A DNA stretch of 64,000 nucleotides from Pachyseris speciosa (taxonomy: Eukaryota; Cnidaria; Anthozoa; Scleractinia; Pachyseridae). Location of the stretch: positions 1,100,001-1,164,000 of the forward strand of contig JAEMWC010000100.1 of the NCBI GenBank assembly GCA_016490735.1, given 5' to 3'. This document shows, one piece after another, positions 28,453 through 41,124 of this stretch. The stretch's first letter is position 1. Every line of letters starts with the position of its first letter. The position numbers and the translations under genes are program-made. The notes beneath the pieces were generated by a model, which was not told where the DNA came from, ran no database searches, and was given only the letters and a program-made list of their open reading frames with translations.

Positions 28453-30725
28453 CCAATTAGCTTGTTGATAGTAATACATTTAACTCAGAAAAACCAGTGA
28501 ATTATTTGAAACCCCAGCGTAAATTGTAGCAAGAGAAATCTACATGAGAATAGAGGAAATAAATTGAATAGAGCTTAGAGGAGTACATTGTTGTTGTTGT
28601 TGTTGAATGACAAGGTCATTGACATCCTCTACAAAAATGTAAAACATGACTGAACTCCCATTGCAAAAATTCTGTGCAAGGTGCAGTAGTTTGAAATGCA
28701 CCACAAAGACTGTTGCACTACATAAGCAGTACAGGCCTTTGTTGAGTGAATGAGAGATTAACCTGATGAAAGCTATATGTCCTTAGTTACCCCTCCTGTA
28801 CCAAGTTGTTTCTCCATTCAGTTGATGAATTACAGAATAACAGCATACTGTCCACCAGTGGACTGCTGAGGAATAGGTCGCTGGTTTGAATCCCAGATCA
28901 AACCATGGTGTTAATTAAAATAATTGCTTGGATCAAGCTGGCTGGGTTCTCAACATCTGTCTCAGGTCAGATGATCAGGTCATTGGTTAGTGAGATTATA
29001 GTCTACAGTATTGGCCTTTACACCCTAACACATAATTTAAACATGAAGGGTACATAAAAGAACCTACACACTTGATGAAAAGAGTAGGCGGCATAGTTCC
29101 CGAATTCTGAGCTCTGTCTTAACATACATCTCAGGGTCAAGGTTGGGTGGTAGACCAACCACCTGTTCCCAGAAGCCTTATGACTGACTGATAACATAGC
29201 AAATATCTCTCAAGGGAATGTGCCACCCTCTGAGCTGATCTTTTTGGGATTTTTCCCAATAGTGATTTCAGTGAAAAATTTAGGTGTTGCGTTTGGAAAT
29301 CCAATGGCTTGTTTCCCTTTTTCCCCTCACTGTTAAAAAACTTGTTGGCAAGAAGATGCTTGGCTTCCCCCTTAGAGAGGAGTGCTAATACCTAGGCAAA
29401 AAAATGCAAGAGTAAATAGGTGTATTTAGAGTGCTGGTAATTATATTCCATCAGAAGAACAAGCTTAAAGCATCTAAAAAGCCTCGCAGCATCCCCTTCC
29501 CTTATTGCATCATTTAGATTTAAAATAAAGAAACCAAACTGCAGTCTACAGGTGTGTTAATTGGAGATGAAATCTTCTTTGGTATTTTCATTTGCAATGT
29601 CTTCATCATTTGATTGTATTTGTGGATAACTATGTTTAGTGGTCTCATGCCTGTACACAGTAGATAAATTGGGAAATCAATATATTTACTACTACTGTTT
29701 CTTCTCAGTCATGGTCAGCATGCAAAGAAAACAATGGGTTGGAATTATCCAATTGCCCTTCAGGCTAGTTAATTCTACATTTCACTGAATCAATGATCAC
29801 AGGTTCATGCTACACTTAAAAATTTCAGATATTATTCCAGTGGGTAATTAGCCAACCAGCGTTTACATGTAAATACCTCTCATCCACTGAATAAAGTTAT
29901 GTATCAAATCATGAAGCCTCTGATAAACAGCTAAAAAAGTGATTAATAAAAATGGCTTCTTAGAGAGCCAAGCACTTGAGGAAAAATCGTATTTTTGGTA
30001 TCCCAGTGAGTGAATTCAATAACAGTGCACCACCACAATGCAGCTTTTTAGTGATGCTACAATTTCTTTTATAGATTAAATTAGATTAGAAGAATACAAC
30101 AAGGCCGGCCCGCATCTAAGCTTATTCATTTGTTCAAATTAAAGGTAAGCGAGCTTCAAAAGCTAAAACTTAATAAACGAGTGAACGGCAAAATCCCGTT
30201 TTTCCACAACTCAAATAGAACAACACTCTCGACTCTACTAAAAAAATTCTTTACTATTGTATTTCGAGGGGAAGACGAGAAATACATCGACAATAGTAAT
30301 TCACCTGATCTTCCTTCAGCCGAATCATCAGTGGTGCTTTACTACCCACAAAAAGATATCAGCATCACATAGTCATTGGAAACACATATCGTCTTTCCCA
30401 GCGTTTATAAATTTGTTATGTGCGCTTACTTTGGGACCAAAACGGCAACTTTTCCCCAACAACAATAAATGATGTGGGACAAGACGTTCCCAAAACAAAA
30501 ATGGCGTCTTCTTCATTCCACATCACTTCACGCGCGAGAGCTCGCGAGTATCGCGTAACGGAAGTAATTTTAATTGGCTGATTTTGAAACATGTCAATCA
30601 ATCAAAAAAGTGGGCGGTAGCCGTTCCGTGGAAGACTTGTAGCAGGCTCTATTTTTCGTGGGAAAGGTTCACCATCGAAACGAAAATAGAGCCTGATCGC
30701 AGGTTAAATAACAAAGTGCGTTACA
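28453..30725. other. No gene recognised; noncoding part of copy A
   Basis: I see no supported ORF. A stretch near 28870-28920 holds GGTTTGAATCC, a tRNA B-box-like motif as in SINEs, without a convincing A box. The unoccupied TA target of the copy-B ISL2EU pair is at 29094-29095 (GCGGCA-TA-GTTCCC). A (TTG)5 repeat near 28590 is (TTG)3 in copy B. Confidence 0.5.
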
Positions 30726-30832
30726 TTAAGGTGGCTGGTACCGGTTTTACTCGCGTGGAGAGTCTGACCACTAGCGCGCGCGTCACACTTTATACGCGCG
30801 AGATTTGAAGAACGGGAAAAACAAAAACAAAT

Positions 30833-31110
30833 ATGGCGGCGCGAGGCTTTCTTCGAGCGCTAGCAAGGCTACGTTTGTCCTGTTCAAAAAGAAATTCGCC
30901 TTCTTCTGAGGCCGTATGTACTCGATCGACTTAAGTTAATTCAATTTACATAGGAAAATTTGTGTCTAGAGATTGATAATGCATATTGAAGTTCCAAGGA
31001 GATAATTCCCATCTCTACTGCGGTCGATCGTGTCGGGAACCAGGAGGATAAGGAGCCGGAAAGTAATTGTAAAACTGCAAAAGTTGGACAGCACTTCAAT
31101 TTACTTACAG
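30833..31110 (+). other. Exon-like pair inside the TTAA element
   Basis: ATG 30833 opens 27 codons (MAARGFLRALARLRLS...) ending at GCC before a good donor GTATGT (30914). After 130 bp, an acceptor CCAG at 31040-31043 starts a segment (31044-31110) that continues in frame (EDKEPESNCKTAKVGQHF...) to ACAG and donor GTAATA. In copy B the only change in exon 2 is silent. It could be the transposon's own 5' exons, a captured host promoter and first exons, or chance. Confidence 0.3.
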
Positions 31111-31583
31111 GTAATACATCTCAACATCCTATTATTTATATGCCTCACCACCTCCTGTTGTTTGCCGCGAATCATATCTGCACTTGTGTCAGAATTGCAT
31201 GCAGTTGACATGTGTTCTCAAGTGTTCTGCGAGCAATTTAGTTAATTCCACGCTTAAGCTTGGTGTTATTAACATAAAAATGCTTAGTCATGCGACAAGT
31301 TGTGGAGAAATTGTTTTAAGTAAGCCCAAACGCTCGGCCAAACAGTAAAAACAAAAACTGTGGACTATTAAACTCCACCATACTGAAATCAACTCAGCGC
31401 GTGGACAAGCGTGGACTGCAAACAAGGCTACGGTAATTGCCCGCGCGTATACGCGTAAAGGTTAGCGGCAGTCAGCAAAGGGCATGAGCAAATATCGATC
31501 TTTTAGAATCCAGCTTTTGAAATGCGCGAAAACGCGCGTGGAAATTGCTCAACTCACGAAGGTTTTTGCAAGAAAGCGAGCCC

Positions 31584-31807
31584 GGTGACCCCCTCTTATT
31601 ATTGTTTCAACATTTCTCTCTTGTAAAGAGTAAACGTCACACAAAATTCAAGAAAATTCTATTAGAGAAATTTTACTCTACTCATAAATCGCCTTTTCTT
31701 GCGTTTATAAAAAATGCGCTTGATAGAAAATTTTTCTTTTTTTTTTTCATTTTGCAGTTTCCTTTTCAAATGACAAAAGTAATCACATGAAAAAAATAGG
31801 GGGTCAC
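31584..31807. repeat. Nested short inverted-repeat element
   Basis: GGTGACCCCCT at 31584 and AGGGGGTCACC ending at 31807 bound a 224-bp segment inside the TTAA element. It is present in both duplication copies, with small internal differences. Confidence 0.45.
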
Positions 31808-32578
31808 CGAGTTAATTTTCAAATTATAAGTGCCAGAAGCTTAAATACAGCTCTGAATAACCCTCAAGTACCGTTACCATGGTAACAGCTGATGACGCAA
31901 TAATAGTTATTTTCGGTCAACGACTAAATGTACAATTTAATCATGCAAAAGATTCCTTACGGCCTCGGTTTGCCTTTGTGTTCTGTTCTCTCAAAGTTTA
32001 CGTCGTGAAAAAGCTGAAAACTGGTACCAGCCACCTTAAACACGTGATTATGTGTCCTAAAATTAGCTTTAGATCTGAGCTGTCAGAAATGCAAAATAGC
32101 GCACGGACAACCTGCTCTCACAATGCTTATTAACTTCGCTTTAGCTTCTGTTAATATTCTGAAAAAAGTTTGCTATAATTGTTCATTTATGGATTTATTT
32201 ATTTCAATTTATGAGAAGATTGCTGTAGCTCCTCCGAGAAAAGATAGTCGAAGTCATTTGCAGTTTCTCGTTTCTAATGTTTAATGTTTTAGCGAGAGTC
32301 TATTTTAATAAACCTACAACACCTTCGTCAATTCGCATTTATATCGATGTATGTAATTGACTCTTAACACTTTGGAAAACTCCAATAAGCTTGTCAGCTA
32401 AACCTTAACTTACTTAATGATGGGCTCCGTAACTACAGAAAACGTCTGCATTGGAGTAATTTATGCACTGTTGCTAAATAAGGGGGACAGCAGTTACCAG
32501 GTGATGTTTGGAGCAATTTACATTTTTCACTACATCGCTTGATACCTGAAGAGCAGAAAAACCTGATCAGGCTGCATC

Positions 32579-33490
32579 ATGGTCGATACCAGTAGATTGT
32601 GGTTCATTCTTTCATTGGCAGCCCTTCCATTTTTTATGATTGGTTTAATCGGAAATGTGTTGGTGATCCGCATTGTTCACAAAACACGGCAGATGCATAC
32701 AACAACTAATTACCTGCTAGCAAACCTAGCTGTCAGCGATGTCTTAAACGTATTGTTGCAGTGGCCATCATTCCTTATTATCTCTCAACTTTGCTCCCTT
32801 GATGATGGATACGCAAGATTCCTTTGCAAGTTTAGAGCAGTCAGTAACATCCCGATTATGGCTTCATGCTTTACTCTGGCGTTACTAGCGGTAGAAAGAT
32901 ATCACGCTTTACTAAAGCCTTTCAGAACTGGACTACGGTTGAACCAAGACAACATCAAGCGGACCATCACTGCTGTTTGGATCTCAAGTATTCTTATCTG
33001 TTTCCCAAGTGCATTTTTACAGCAATGGAACAAAACACACTTAACATGTGCTCACAAGGACGTCAGCAAAATTTATTTAATCCTAACATTCCTAGTGAGC
33101 ACTTACATACCATTAGCAATATTTCTTTTCTGTTATGGATCCTTAATCGAAGGACTGTACTTTACCCACACAATATGTGCCACAGATACTGATGACCAAG
33201 ACAGAAGCGCCGATAAAAAGAGACTTGTGATCACATTTATCCTTGCAACTGCTGGCTTTGTTATTGGTTATGGACCTGTTGTAGTTTATGGAACAGTTAT
33301 GATTTTGAGTGGTAGCGAGCAGTCGATCTCGGAATGTTCTGCACTTTTAGTTGTGTTTTATTTCATATTCTTTTGCAGCTTATGCCTTAATCCTATTTTG
33401 TATGCTTTTCGCAGTACCAACTTCCAAGAAGGATTCAAGTGCATAATATTTTGTCGAGAACCTCTCCCACAAAATGAGATTCAACTGTGA
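32579..33490 (+). CDS. Class A (rhodopsin-like) G-protein-coupled receptor, copy A
   Basis: An intronless 303-aa receptor. Seven hydrophobic segments are visible. Class A hallmarks: GN in TM1 (IGLIGNVLVIRIVH), LANLAVSD in TM2, a Cys (CKFRAV) before TM3, ERY as the DRY variant at the end of TM3 (LLAVERYHALLKP), an ECL2 Cys (HLTCAHKD), a basic third loop (RSADKKRLVIT) and NPILY in TM7 (LCLNPILYAFRS). The CWxP motif of TM6 is replaced by VIGYGP. The N-terminus and C-tail are short. Ligand cannot be told. It differs from copy B (57061) at roughly fourteen positions. Confidence 0.9.
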   Translation: MVDTSRLWFILSLAALPFFMIGLIGNVLVIRIVHKTRQMHTTTNYLLANLAVSDVLNVLLQWPSFLIISQLCSLDDGYARFLCKFRAVSNIPIMASCFTLALLAVERYHALLKPFRTGLRLNQDNIKRTITAVWISSILICFPSAFLQQWNKTHLTCAHKDVSKIYLILTFLVSTYIPLAIFLFCYGSLIEGLYFTHTICATDTDDQDRSADKKRLVITFILATAGFVIGYGPVVVYGTVMILSGSEQSISECSALLVVFYFIFFCSLCLNPILYAFRSTNFQEGFKCIIFCREPLPQNEIQL

Positions 33491-34062
33491 TAACCAACAC
33501 AATGAAGCCAACCATTCAGTGAGAAACGGTCTCTTAGTTGGAACTCTCCTAACGATTTCTGCATTTTTCTTTCTCTATTATCTTCTTTATTTGTTTCGGG
33601 TAATTTTCAGAGTATAAACTTACCAAAAGCTCTCAGGCGTTGCGTCATATCGATGACTCAAAGGATGTTATCATGTAGTGTTTGTTATTTGATAAAAATT
33701 GCGGTAATCAAATATATCAGAAATATAAAATAATGGCGACTCGCAAGAATGCCTTTCGTTCCGAAATCAATGTAAGTAGCCGCTATAAGACAATATAATA
33801 GACTGAGATGAATTAAGTAGTATTCTCGACGGGCTTATGAAAGATCACTTTGAAGCAGAACTTGTTAACTTGGATAAATGTGTAAAGTACAGAAATCAGT
33901 TGATAACTGTTAAATAGAAAATATGTGAGTAAAAGAGATGCAGTTAATAAATAGTTGAAAAGATTTAGACAGCATTTGTATCGATATTTGAATTTAATGG
34001 TTTGAATCTCACGATTGAGTCACATAGCTGTGGATCGCAACCTTTCGGCCGCTATACTGCTT

Positions 34063-34189
34063 GGGCCGGTTCCTGAAAGGTGTTATAACTCTATTCCAGG
34101 GATAAATCTGCCTTATTCCAGGAATACCTATTGGAATAAGGCATATTTATCCCTGGAATAGAGTTATTACACCTTTTAGGAACCGGCCC
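34063..34189. repeat. Palindromic MITE, 127 bp (copy A)
   Basis: It starts GGGCCGGTTCCTGAAAGGTG and ends with the near-complement, with arms of about 55 bp around a small centre (GGAATACCTATTGGAA). The same element is at 58548-58674 in copy B. Confidence 0.8.
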
Positions 34190-34856
34190 GTGGTTAATTG
34201 TTGAAAAGCAATAAGTACAATCTGTTTTGACTTCCATCAATCAAATTGCACGTGCATAATTTGCATTTGTACGAGAACCTTGCTCGAAGAGTTCCCGCAG
34301 CTGCAGATGCCTGGGTAAAAAAAAAGGTCTTTCGGTCAGAACTATTGCATTTCCTTGTTATTTCTTTTTTTACTGTTCGCATTTTGTGGGTTAAGGGTAC
34401 AATTTTTATTATGAAGTAAACTTCTCGCAGCCAAAGACCTCTTTTGGCAGGGAAATAACTTTCAAAGCATTTTTTAGGTTCGCTTATGGTGTATTTACCA
34501 ATACCGCGGAAACGAGTCGTAGTGGTTTTCTTCGCTTCAGTTCGGGACTGAAAAAGGCCATTTGCATTGAAAAGCATTGACGCTTTATGGCGCTAAATAC
34601 GACGTTTAGACTCGTAATGAGTCCCGTATTCTTTATTTGCTAAAGCAAATAGACGAACAAAGTTGAATATTTAAACATATAATAAGGCTTGAAAGATCAT
34701 GGAGGATCTTTACTGTGTGAAGGAAAAAAAGAAAACCCCCAATGTTCGGGGCACAATAAAATTTAAAATAACAACAAATGGAAGGAAAATTGCAAGGCGA
34801 AATGTAAAAGCTGTGGAACAATAAAAACCAGCTTTGTGTAGCGCTGTCGCCGCCGC

Positions 34857-34858
<2 letters not shown>

Positions 34859-34914
<56 letters not shown>
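34859..34914. repeat. (CA)n microsatellite, 28 repeats
   Basis: A pure CA run of about 56 bp followed by an AT run. In copy B (near 59335-59346) it is only about six repeats long. Confidence 0.95.
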
Positions 34915-34918
<4 letters not shown>

Positions 34919-37900
34919 ATATATATATATATTTTGAAAGCTCTCACCAGAATTTCAAAAAGTATTCTTCATAGTATTCGGGGTTAAACTAAGGTTATTC
35001 GATATAATGTTTTTTGTCCCCATTTTTTGGACATAAGTCACAAAGCCCATTTAAATTACAAGGGTTATATTTAATATGGACATTCACATTCAAAAATTCT
35101 TAAATTACAATCTGGGCACAGTGGTGCTCCAAGATATAACATAATATATATATGTAGCCAAGCCTAAAAGCGGAGCTCCAAAAGCATTCTTTTTCTACTG
35201 GCATTTACATATAGTCTGCTGGTCATATCACCCATCTGACCTCACTCAAGCTAGAGACCCAATGTTGTAAAAATAGTATGGAAAGGTGATCTGAGCCAGT
35301 GGTACAGTGGATTTGGACCCCCCGTGGATTTGCACCCTCCAGTCAAGATCTGCTTGTGGATCAGATTTGGACCCCCTAGTCCAGAACTGCTAGCAGATAT
35401 GAATCCCCTTTTACGGATTTGGACCCTCACCTCTCCTAAAAACAAGCGTTCTATTGAGTAAGGTAATACAAATTCCTTTCCAAACTCGATGTTAAAAAAG
35501 CAAAATAGAAATATTGAGGGAGGTTTTTTTTTTTTAAAATAATCTTAAATACCTTGTGTAAAAAAGAACCTGCAACGCTAGTTTTCATCACTATAAATTT
35601 TTAAAACAAAACATTTCTTAACATCTTAGAGCAATACCTAAGGACAGGTCTGTTTCCCCGTTCAACTGTAGGCAACTTAGTTACATACTTAGCTACTTGG
35701 GTATGGTTTAGAGCCACTAGAAATTGGTGGAGAAGCCTGGTGATTGCTCCTTGGAATCAGTATCACATCAGATATATAGTGATTCAGATCATCACTTCAT
35801 AATGAAAGCAATTTCAATTATCCACAGCCTCCCATGAGACAGTCAGAAATCAGAAATTGTGTATCCTCTGGATATATGTATGCCTCACAAAAATTATGAA
35901 AGAAAGATACATGGAAATCAATAAAAATATTTAGATGCCATGAATTAAGACCAAGATATTTCTTTTGATCAATTACTTCTTGACCTTACTATCACAAAAA
36001 AAAAAAAAAAGAAAAACTGCTTGCTAACATTAAGCTCATCACTCAATGCACCTACAGTGTTTTCAAAAAGAAATCGGGCTGCTCTTCTGGCCAGTTAAGT
36101 GCAAGACCAAACAACTTGATAATAAAATATTGGGCATTTGGTTGATACCACTATCAAGGTGATTCATCAAAGCAAAAGTGCTGGAAATCTGTGTTAGCCA
36201 TCTTAACTTGATCTTAACATACTTCATCAAACATCAGAGATTCCATTAAACATTAATGCCAAATGTCATCCAAACATCCCACAAGATTGGTGTGACCAGC
36301 TACTAATAAAATTAATTGAAAGACTGTATGCAGGAGAAGGAAGTCCAAAGGATGTGTACATTGATGAGAAAGAGCTTACTTTAAGTTTAAATAATACTTT
36401 GTCATGCGAATACAACTAAGTTGATACAAAACAAAAAAGTGCGTGACTGGAGAATAATTGGGAGAAACTAAATTCCCATACAGAGAATATTATCTAATAT
36501 TACACATTCTAAAAACTAAGAGGTGAAATTTAAACGTGGCCCAAAGCTAACCTAATCAAATTAAATCAAATACTTGTCTCTTACAAGTCACCCCTGATTT
36601 GAGATTGAGACTAAAAATTATGAAGTATAATCCAAAGCAAACCTAATTAAATTACATACTTGTCACTCACAAGCTACATCTGATTTAAAATTCACACTAA
36701 TAATGTAATAGATAGGACTTAAAACTGCTTAAAGAAGGTGCATGCATGATGTTCGATGGAATACCATTCCAGTCTGTTATGTAGCGATTAAAAAAAGAAA
36801 AGCTGAAGGCCATATATATATTTAGCCACGCCAAGCCTAGAATCGGAGCTGCACACTCTCACCGAGACAGACATTCTTGAGTCCTAACTACTTTCAGATG
36901 AAATCGTAAAGGGATTCAAAGCGGATCAAAAAAAACAAAAACACTACAAGCGAACAAAGTACGATGCCGGCGAGTGTTTGCTTGAAGAAGGAGAAGGTGG
37001 AGAAATTAAACAAGACTAGCTAGTAATTAAAATAGCTTGTACTGATAAAGCTAGGAAAATAGGTATTTATTTTGACATAAATGCCCCTAGAAAAGAAAAT
37101 AAAGGGTACAAACGCTTCGTTTACGGCAGTCAACAGGAATTGACCGCGGTTCAGAAACAACAGAACAACAAACATATTACAAGAAAACAAAGCACAATAC
37201 GAATATTTCTTCGAAGATTCTTGGAGAAGGTGGAGAAATTAGACAAGTAACAAAACTATCTTGTTTTAACTAGAAAAATTACTTAGCAAATTTGACATAA
37301 ATGTCCGTAGAAAAGACAAAAAGAAGGTCCGCACCTGATCGTTTAGAGCAGTCAACAGGAATCACTGAGACAGTAATCACTCGGAATGCGACAGAGCTGA
37401 ATAATAGAGCCATTTCCCACAAAATCTTTCCTTGGCTTACACAAAACACTTAAGTGCTTTGATAGTTTTACTGTTACTTCCCATGTCTTCCGAAGAACCT
37501 TCTTCAATTAATGATTCTCAGTGGCAAAACATATTCCAGATAACGAAGAAAGCGCTTGCCATTTCTCTCGCGGACCCGTCCACTATAAAATTTATCAAAA
37601 CCAGCCAGCCAGTCAACCTATTTCGCTGTTTTTAACATCTAAACGCTGATTCTTACCTGTTCAAACAAATTAAGCCGACATGTTTAAAGACGGTGAAACT
37701 TAATTGTTGTTTACAGGCTGCTTTCGACGAAGATCTCTTAAAGACTTTCCTCAAATGACGAGTGAAGCGCGCTGGGTTTTGACTGTTTTAGCAGCATTTT
37801 GACAACTTAATGTCAGATTTTAAGAAGTGCACATGCACATGCATTTGATCGGATTTTTTATTTTTACTCGAGCTTGAGTTTCCGCCTTTAATCCTTAATT

Positions 37901-38818
37901 TTACGAGGACTCATTGCGATTACGTGTTAATAAGATAAGGGCAAAAGTTTCTTAACGCTATTGGGGAACCGAGGTCGAAAAACAGTCAGCCAAGCCGAGT
38001 AAAAACACTCGTTCGCTTGCAAAGAAAACAACGTAACAAAACAAACAAACAATTCAACTACTTCTTTACGTCCAAAACGAGTACAGATGATTGTTATTTA
38101 TCTCCATTCGAGAGAAAAATACAAGTTTCATTCCTGAACAAAAGTAACAAGGATTAAACCAAATGTTAAGCTTCTAGTTATTTAATTTACCTCACTGTCC
38201 TGTGTTGTAGAGGTTTCTACCACTTGAAAATACGTAAGCTTCAGTAAAGTAAAAACAAGCATCCGCAAAAATAGTAGGCGGTTTGTCCAAAGAAAGAGAT
38301 TCTTCCACAGAGTTTGAGCTACTCATTCCTCCCATTAATACCGGTGAACTGTCAAGTGACTTTTCTTGGTGAGATGCAAGATGCCGCGGTGAAGTGAAAG
38401 CCCTTGAAGCGTTGAATTATACTGTTTTCAACCGCACAATCTTTGAAGCTTTTCCTGAGAAAAATCTTTCGTCCTTCCTTTCATCACTTGAAAATTCACC
38501 TTCCGGAGTATCTTTTGACAAGTTCTTGATTTTTATGCTTTTTACGCGAAAGACAAACTTCGATCGAAGAAGATGAAGTTGTTTTCCTCAAAATAAAGAA
38601 ACCAACTGAATGTGAAATTACGAGCCGCAGAAAGCGCGCGAAAAATTGTAAAGGCCTCGATTTGGTTTGGGTGTCCCACACCTGGCTTGAGCCTGCGATC
38701 CAAGCGAAAGCAAGTACCTGGTCAGCGGTCAACTTAAAAAAAAAGCTGACCTCCATGAGGTCTTAACTTGAGCCCGCGATATGGTCACGTTACACTGGTC
38801 AGCAGATACCTTGTTTTG

Positions 38819-39304
38819 ACAGGTGTCAATTGGCTATAAGATGGATGTCCAGTATCAAAGACGTACGCTGTAAAGTAGCTGGTCAGCTGGGCCAGGTGGA
38901 GTATGGCCGCCATGTTGGATTATTATGATTATTATTAGGGTATTATTAATTATTGGGCGACTCCGTCGTCGTCGTCGTCGTCGTCGTGCGTACGCGCCCA
39001 CGAGCAATACCGCTAGCCATTTTTACCATGAGAAAAGCAGTTGACGGGTTTGTATAGGTATGGTGCTCCGCTTGGCGGCCCTTCGGGCCGTCGGAGCTCC
39101 GCTATCATCCATTCCTCTTTCAGCTTCATTCTCAAGATAATCAATATAATACTCTTCAGCTTCTTCAAGTGTGTCTGAATTTGGAAACATCCCCTTAATA
39201 ATAATATCCATGTTAATTGCTCACCACCCCATTCGACTTCTTTTTTAATGTTCAGAAGATTTGTCATTTCTGTGAAAAGATTTTCGTTCCACCAATTTGA
39301 CATC
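38819..39304. other. Segment present in copy A, missing from copy B
   Basis: Copy B passes directly from CAGATACCTTGTTT to CCTTAATTTTTAATG (near 63266). Copy A has about 486 bp more between those points, and a TTT is shared at both junctions, as expected for a microhomology deletion in copy B. It contains the GTC microsatellite and an open frame on the minus strand. Confidence 0.6.
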
Positions 39305-39721
39305 TTTCCTTAATTTTTAATGAAATAAAATCTTTCAAAATCTTGTTTTTAATTTCTTGCGGCAAATATGCTAATAAGTCAAAGACTTGCTCCTCCAAGA
39401 CTGGTGGCCCCACTTGCGCAGCCTGGGCATAGTGCTCGTTCAGGACCTCTTCCTGCATGCGTGCTGCTACCATCCTTTTGCCAAAGACCCATTTGTTCAA
39501 TAGGGTGTATAACCTGGCGCACCCTCTTGTTCAATAGGGTGTATAACCTGGCGCAAAATTTTGGTGACTTGGTTCAAACCGGTTTGAAACCGGTTTAACC
39601 GGTTTAAAATGGTTGCCTGACCGCTGCCCCCGCTGCCCCCCTGTCCCCCACCACCCCACTGTAAAACCCCAAGTTCTCAATGTGCGCAATTGGGGCTTCC
39701 GCTCTTGTGCTTTGATGTTAC

Positions 39722-39928
39722 ACACACGTGTAAAATGGCAGTCTCTAGCGCAAAAATAAATCAAGATACGTAAACAAGCCTCCTTTTCCAATTTTAAACC
39801 GCTGAGGGACAACGTTTGGTGGTGTGGGTGGGGGACGTTGTCCCTCATCGGTTTAAAAATGGAAAAGGAGGCTTGTTTACGTATCTTGATTGAATTTTTG
39901 CCCTAGAACCGCCATTTTACACGTGTGT
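39722..39928. repeat. Foldback repeat in the spacer between duplication copies
   Basis: Two arms of about 100 bp: ACACACGTGTAAAATGGC, then AATCAAGATACGTAAACAAG and AGCCTCCTTTTCCA are repeated inverted on the right, around a short GTGGTGTGGGTGGGG centre. No ORF. Confidence 0.8.
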
Positions 39929-40233
39929 TCCTGCCTGGGAAGACCAGTGGGTGGTCGCCGTTTGTTCAGACCTTTAATGGAGAAACAGTCCCAGTGTTAG
40001 AGAAGATTACTATACCTGTCAAGCTGAAAGGATGTCAATATTTCTGTGATTTTCATGTCATGCAGAACCTTGCTTCCTCCGTACACTTCACCATTGAAGC
40101 TGAGCCAGAGCAGTTTTGGAAGATCTATGATGATTCTGCATTCCACACGAGTCAAAAGAAGAGTGCAGGGGTGTTCAAACGTCTCCTGCTACGTCTCCTA
40201 CCAGCAACAAGGCTGTGGCCCAGACGAGGATAG
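39925..40233 (+). other. Possible retroelement polyprotein fragment
   Basis: A 102-aa frame begins inside the foldback arm and reads GWSPFVQTFNGETVPVLEKI, then IPVKLKGCQYFCDFHVM. This resembles the C-terminal half of a retropepsin-like domain in Ty3/gypsy polyproteins (beta-strand, then FHV-M). It is short and isolated with no other pol domain nearby, so confidence is low. Nothing recognisable follows to 40647. Confidence 0.3.
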
Positions 40234-41005
40234 AGAATTCGATTTACCGAGAAGGAGATGGAGAGAGACGTAATACTTTTACGGATATATCCACTAAACG
40301 AGATTGGAGAGCCATTTACAAGGAACCATAAAAATCTAAACTAAACGACGGGTCCCTTGAATCCAGGGAATTGCTCAACTCTGCCCGAAAGAAAGTGTCG
40401 AAAAGGTCAAGCTATGCAGCTCCAGGAAACAGTAGTGGAATACTACAGAACAAAAATACATTCGAATAATGAAATTAAGGAATTGAAAGCAAAGATGTGT
40501 GTTTTTTAGCTTTGCTCCAGGGCGCATAAGACGGCCATTTTTGGTTTTGCTTGAAAACATATAATGATGTGGAACGAAAACGACGGTCATTCCCAGTGTA
40601 TTGGCTCTTAAGGCGTAAAACAGTTACTGGTTGACACTATAAACAGACCATAATAATCAGGTCTAAATTTGAGAGCGTGGGAATGTTGAAAGCGGTAGGC
40701 CTGTCTGTTGTACAAATCCGTACGATATATCGCACACTGGGCGTTAAAGGATTAACAGTATTCTTAGGAATTTAGTCTCTTTTTCGTCACGCAAGAAACG
40801 CGAGAAGTTCTATATATTTTACTGTAAGTTAATACGTCTGAGACAGAACTTGTTCAGTAACTTATATAAATGTCAAAAGTAAAGAAATTGTGGAAATTGT
40901 GTAAGTAAGTGCAGTGAACAGATGAAAACATTTAAACGGTATATTTGTATCAATAATTTTACATCACATCGATGTGGATCGCGACATTTCGACCGCTATA
41001 CTGCT

Positions 41006-41124
41006 GGGCCCAGTTGCTCGAAGCATGGCTGGCACTAACCCAGGTCAAATACCATGATGACCTATAGGTTTTAATACATCTTAACCAATGCTTAACGCTA
41101 ACCATACTTCGAGCAACTCAGCCC
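41006..41124. repeat. Short palindromic MITE (copy B)
   Basis: Paralogue of 7517-7635 with the same GGGCCCAGTTGCTCGAAG start and complementary end. Confidence 0.75.

Larger units (their letters stand above)
30730..32035. mobile_element. TTAA-flanked TIR element (copy A)
   Basis: GGTGGCTGGTACCGGTTTT at 30730 is the inverted match, with one mismatch, of AAAACTGGTACCAGCCACC ending at 32035. TTAA flanks both ends (30726-30729 and 32036-32039), the duplication made by piggyBac and Kolobok transposons. No transposase is visible in the 1.3 kb. It is also present at 54801-56099, so it predates the duplication. Confidence 0.7.
33491..39690. other. No gene recognised in the right part of copy A
   Basis: Only short, unsupported frames. 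Repeats include a MITE (34063-34189), a CA microsatellite (34859-34914), repeated GGATTTGGACCCCC motifs near 35315-35430, TAGCC(A)AGCC...CGGAGCT repeats near 35155 and 36825, a GTC microsatellite near 38966-38986 and a tandem duplication of GGGTGTATAACCTGGCGCA near 39510-39555. Frames at 39264-39500 and 39023-39303 (minus) look protein-like in composition but match nothing I recognise. Confidence 0.5.
7158..39691 (+). repeat. Segmental duplication, copy A
   Basis: From CCATAATAATCAGG at 7158 to TGTGCGCAATT at 39691 this segment matches 40648-63627 in the same orientation, apart from private insertions and deletions. Copy A alone contains the Polinton (9087-28446). Copy B alone contains a foldback element and two ISL2EU elements. 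Small indels separate the copies elsewhere, for example 38819-39304, present only here. Identity by eye is very high in the GPCR and its flanks. Confidence 0.9.

Noticed and set aside
28860..28920. tRNA gene or tRNA-derived SINE
   Set aside because: Only a B-box-like GGTTTGAATCC is visible; no cloverleaf and no clear A box or ends.
35251..35445. Small ORF with GGPN repeats, conserved at 59685-59879
   Set aside because: Translation of short GGATTTGGACCCC repeats; conserved only because of the duplication.
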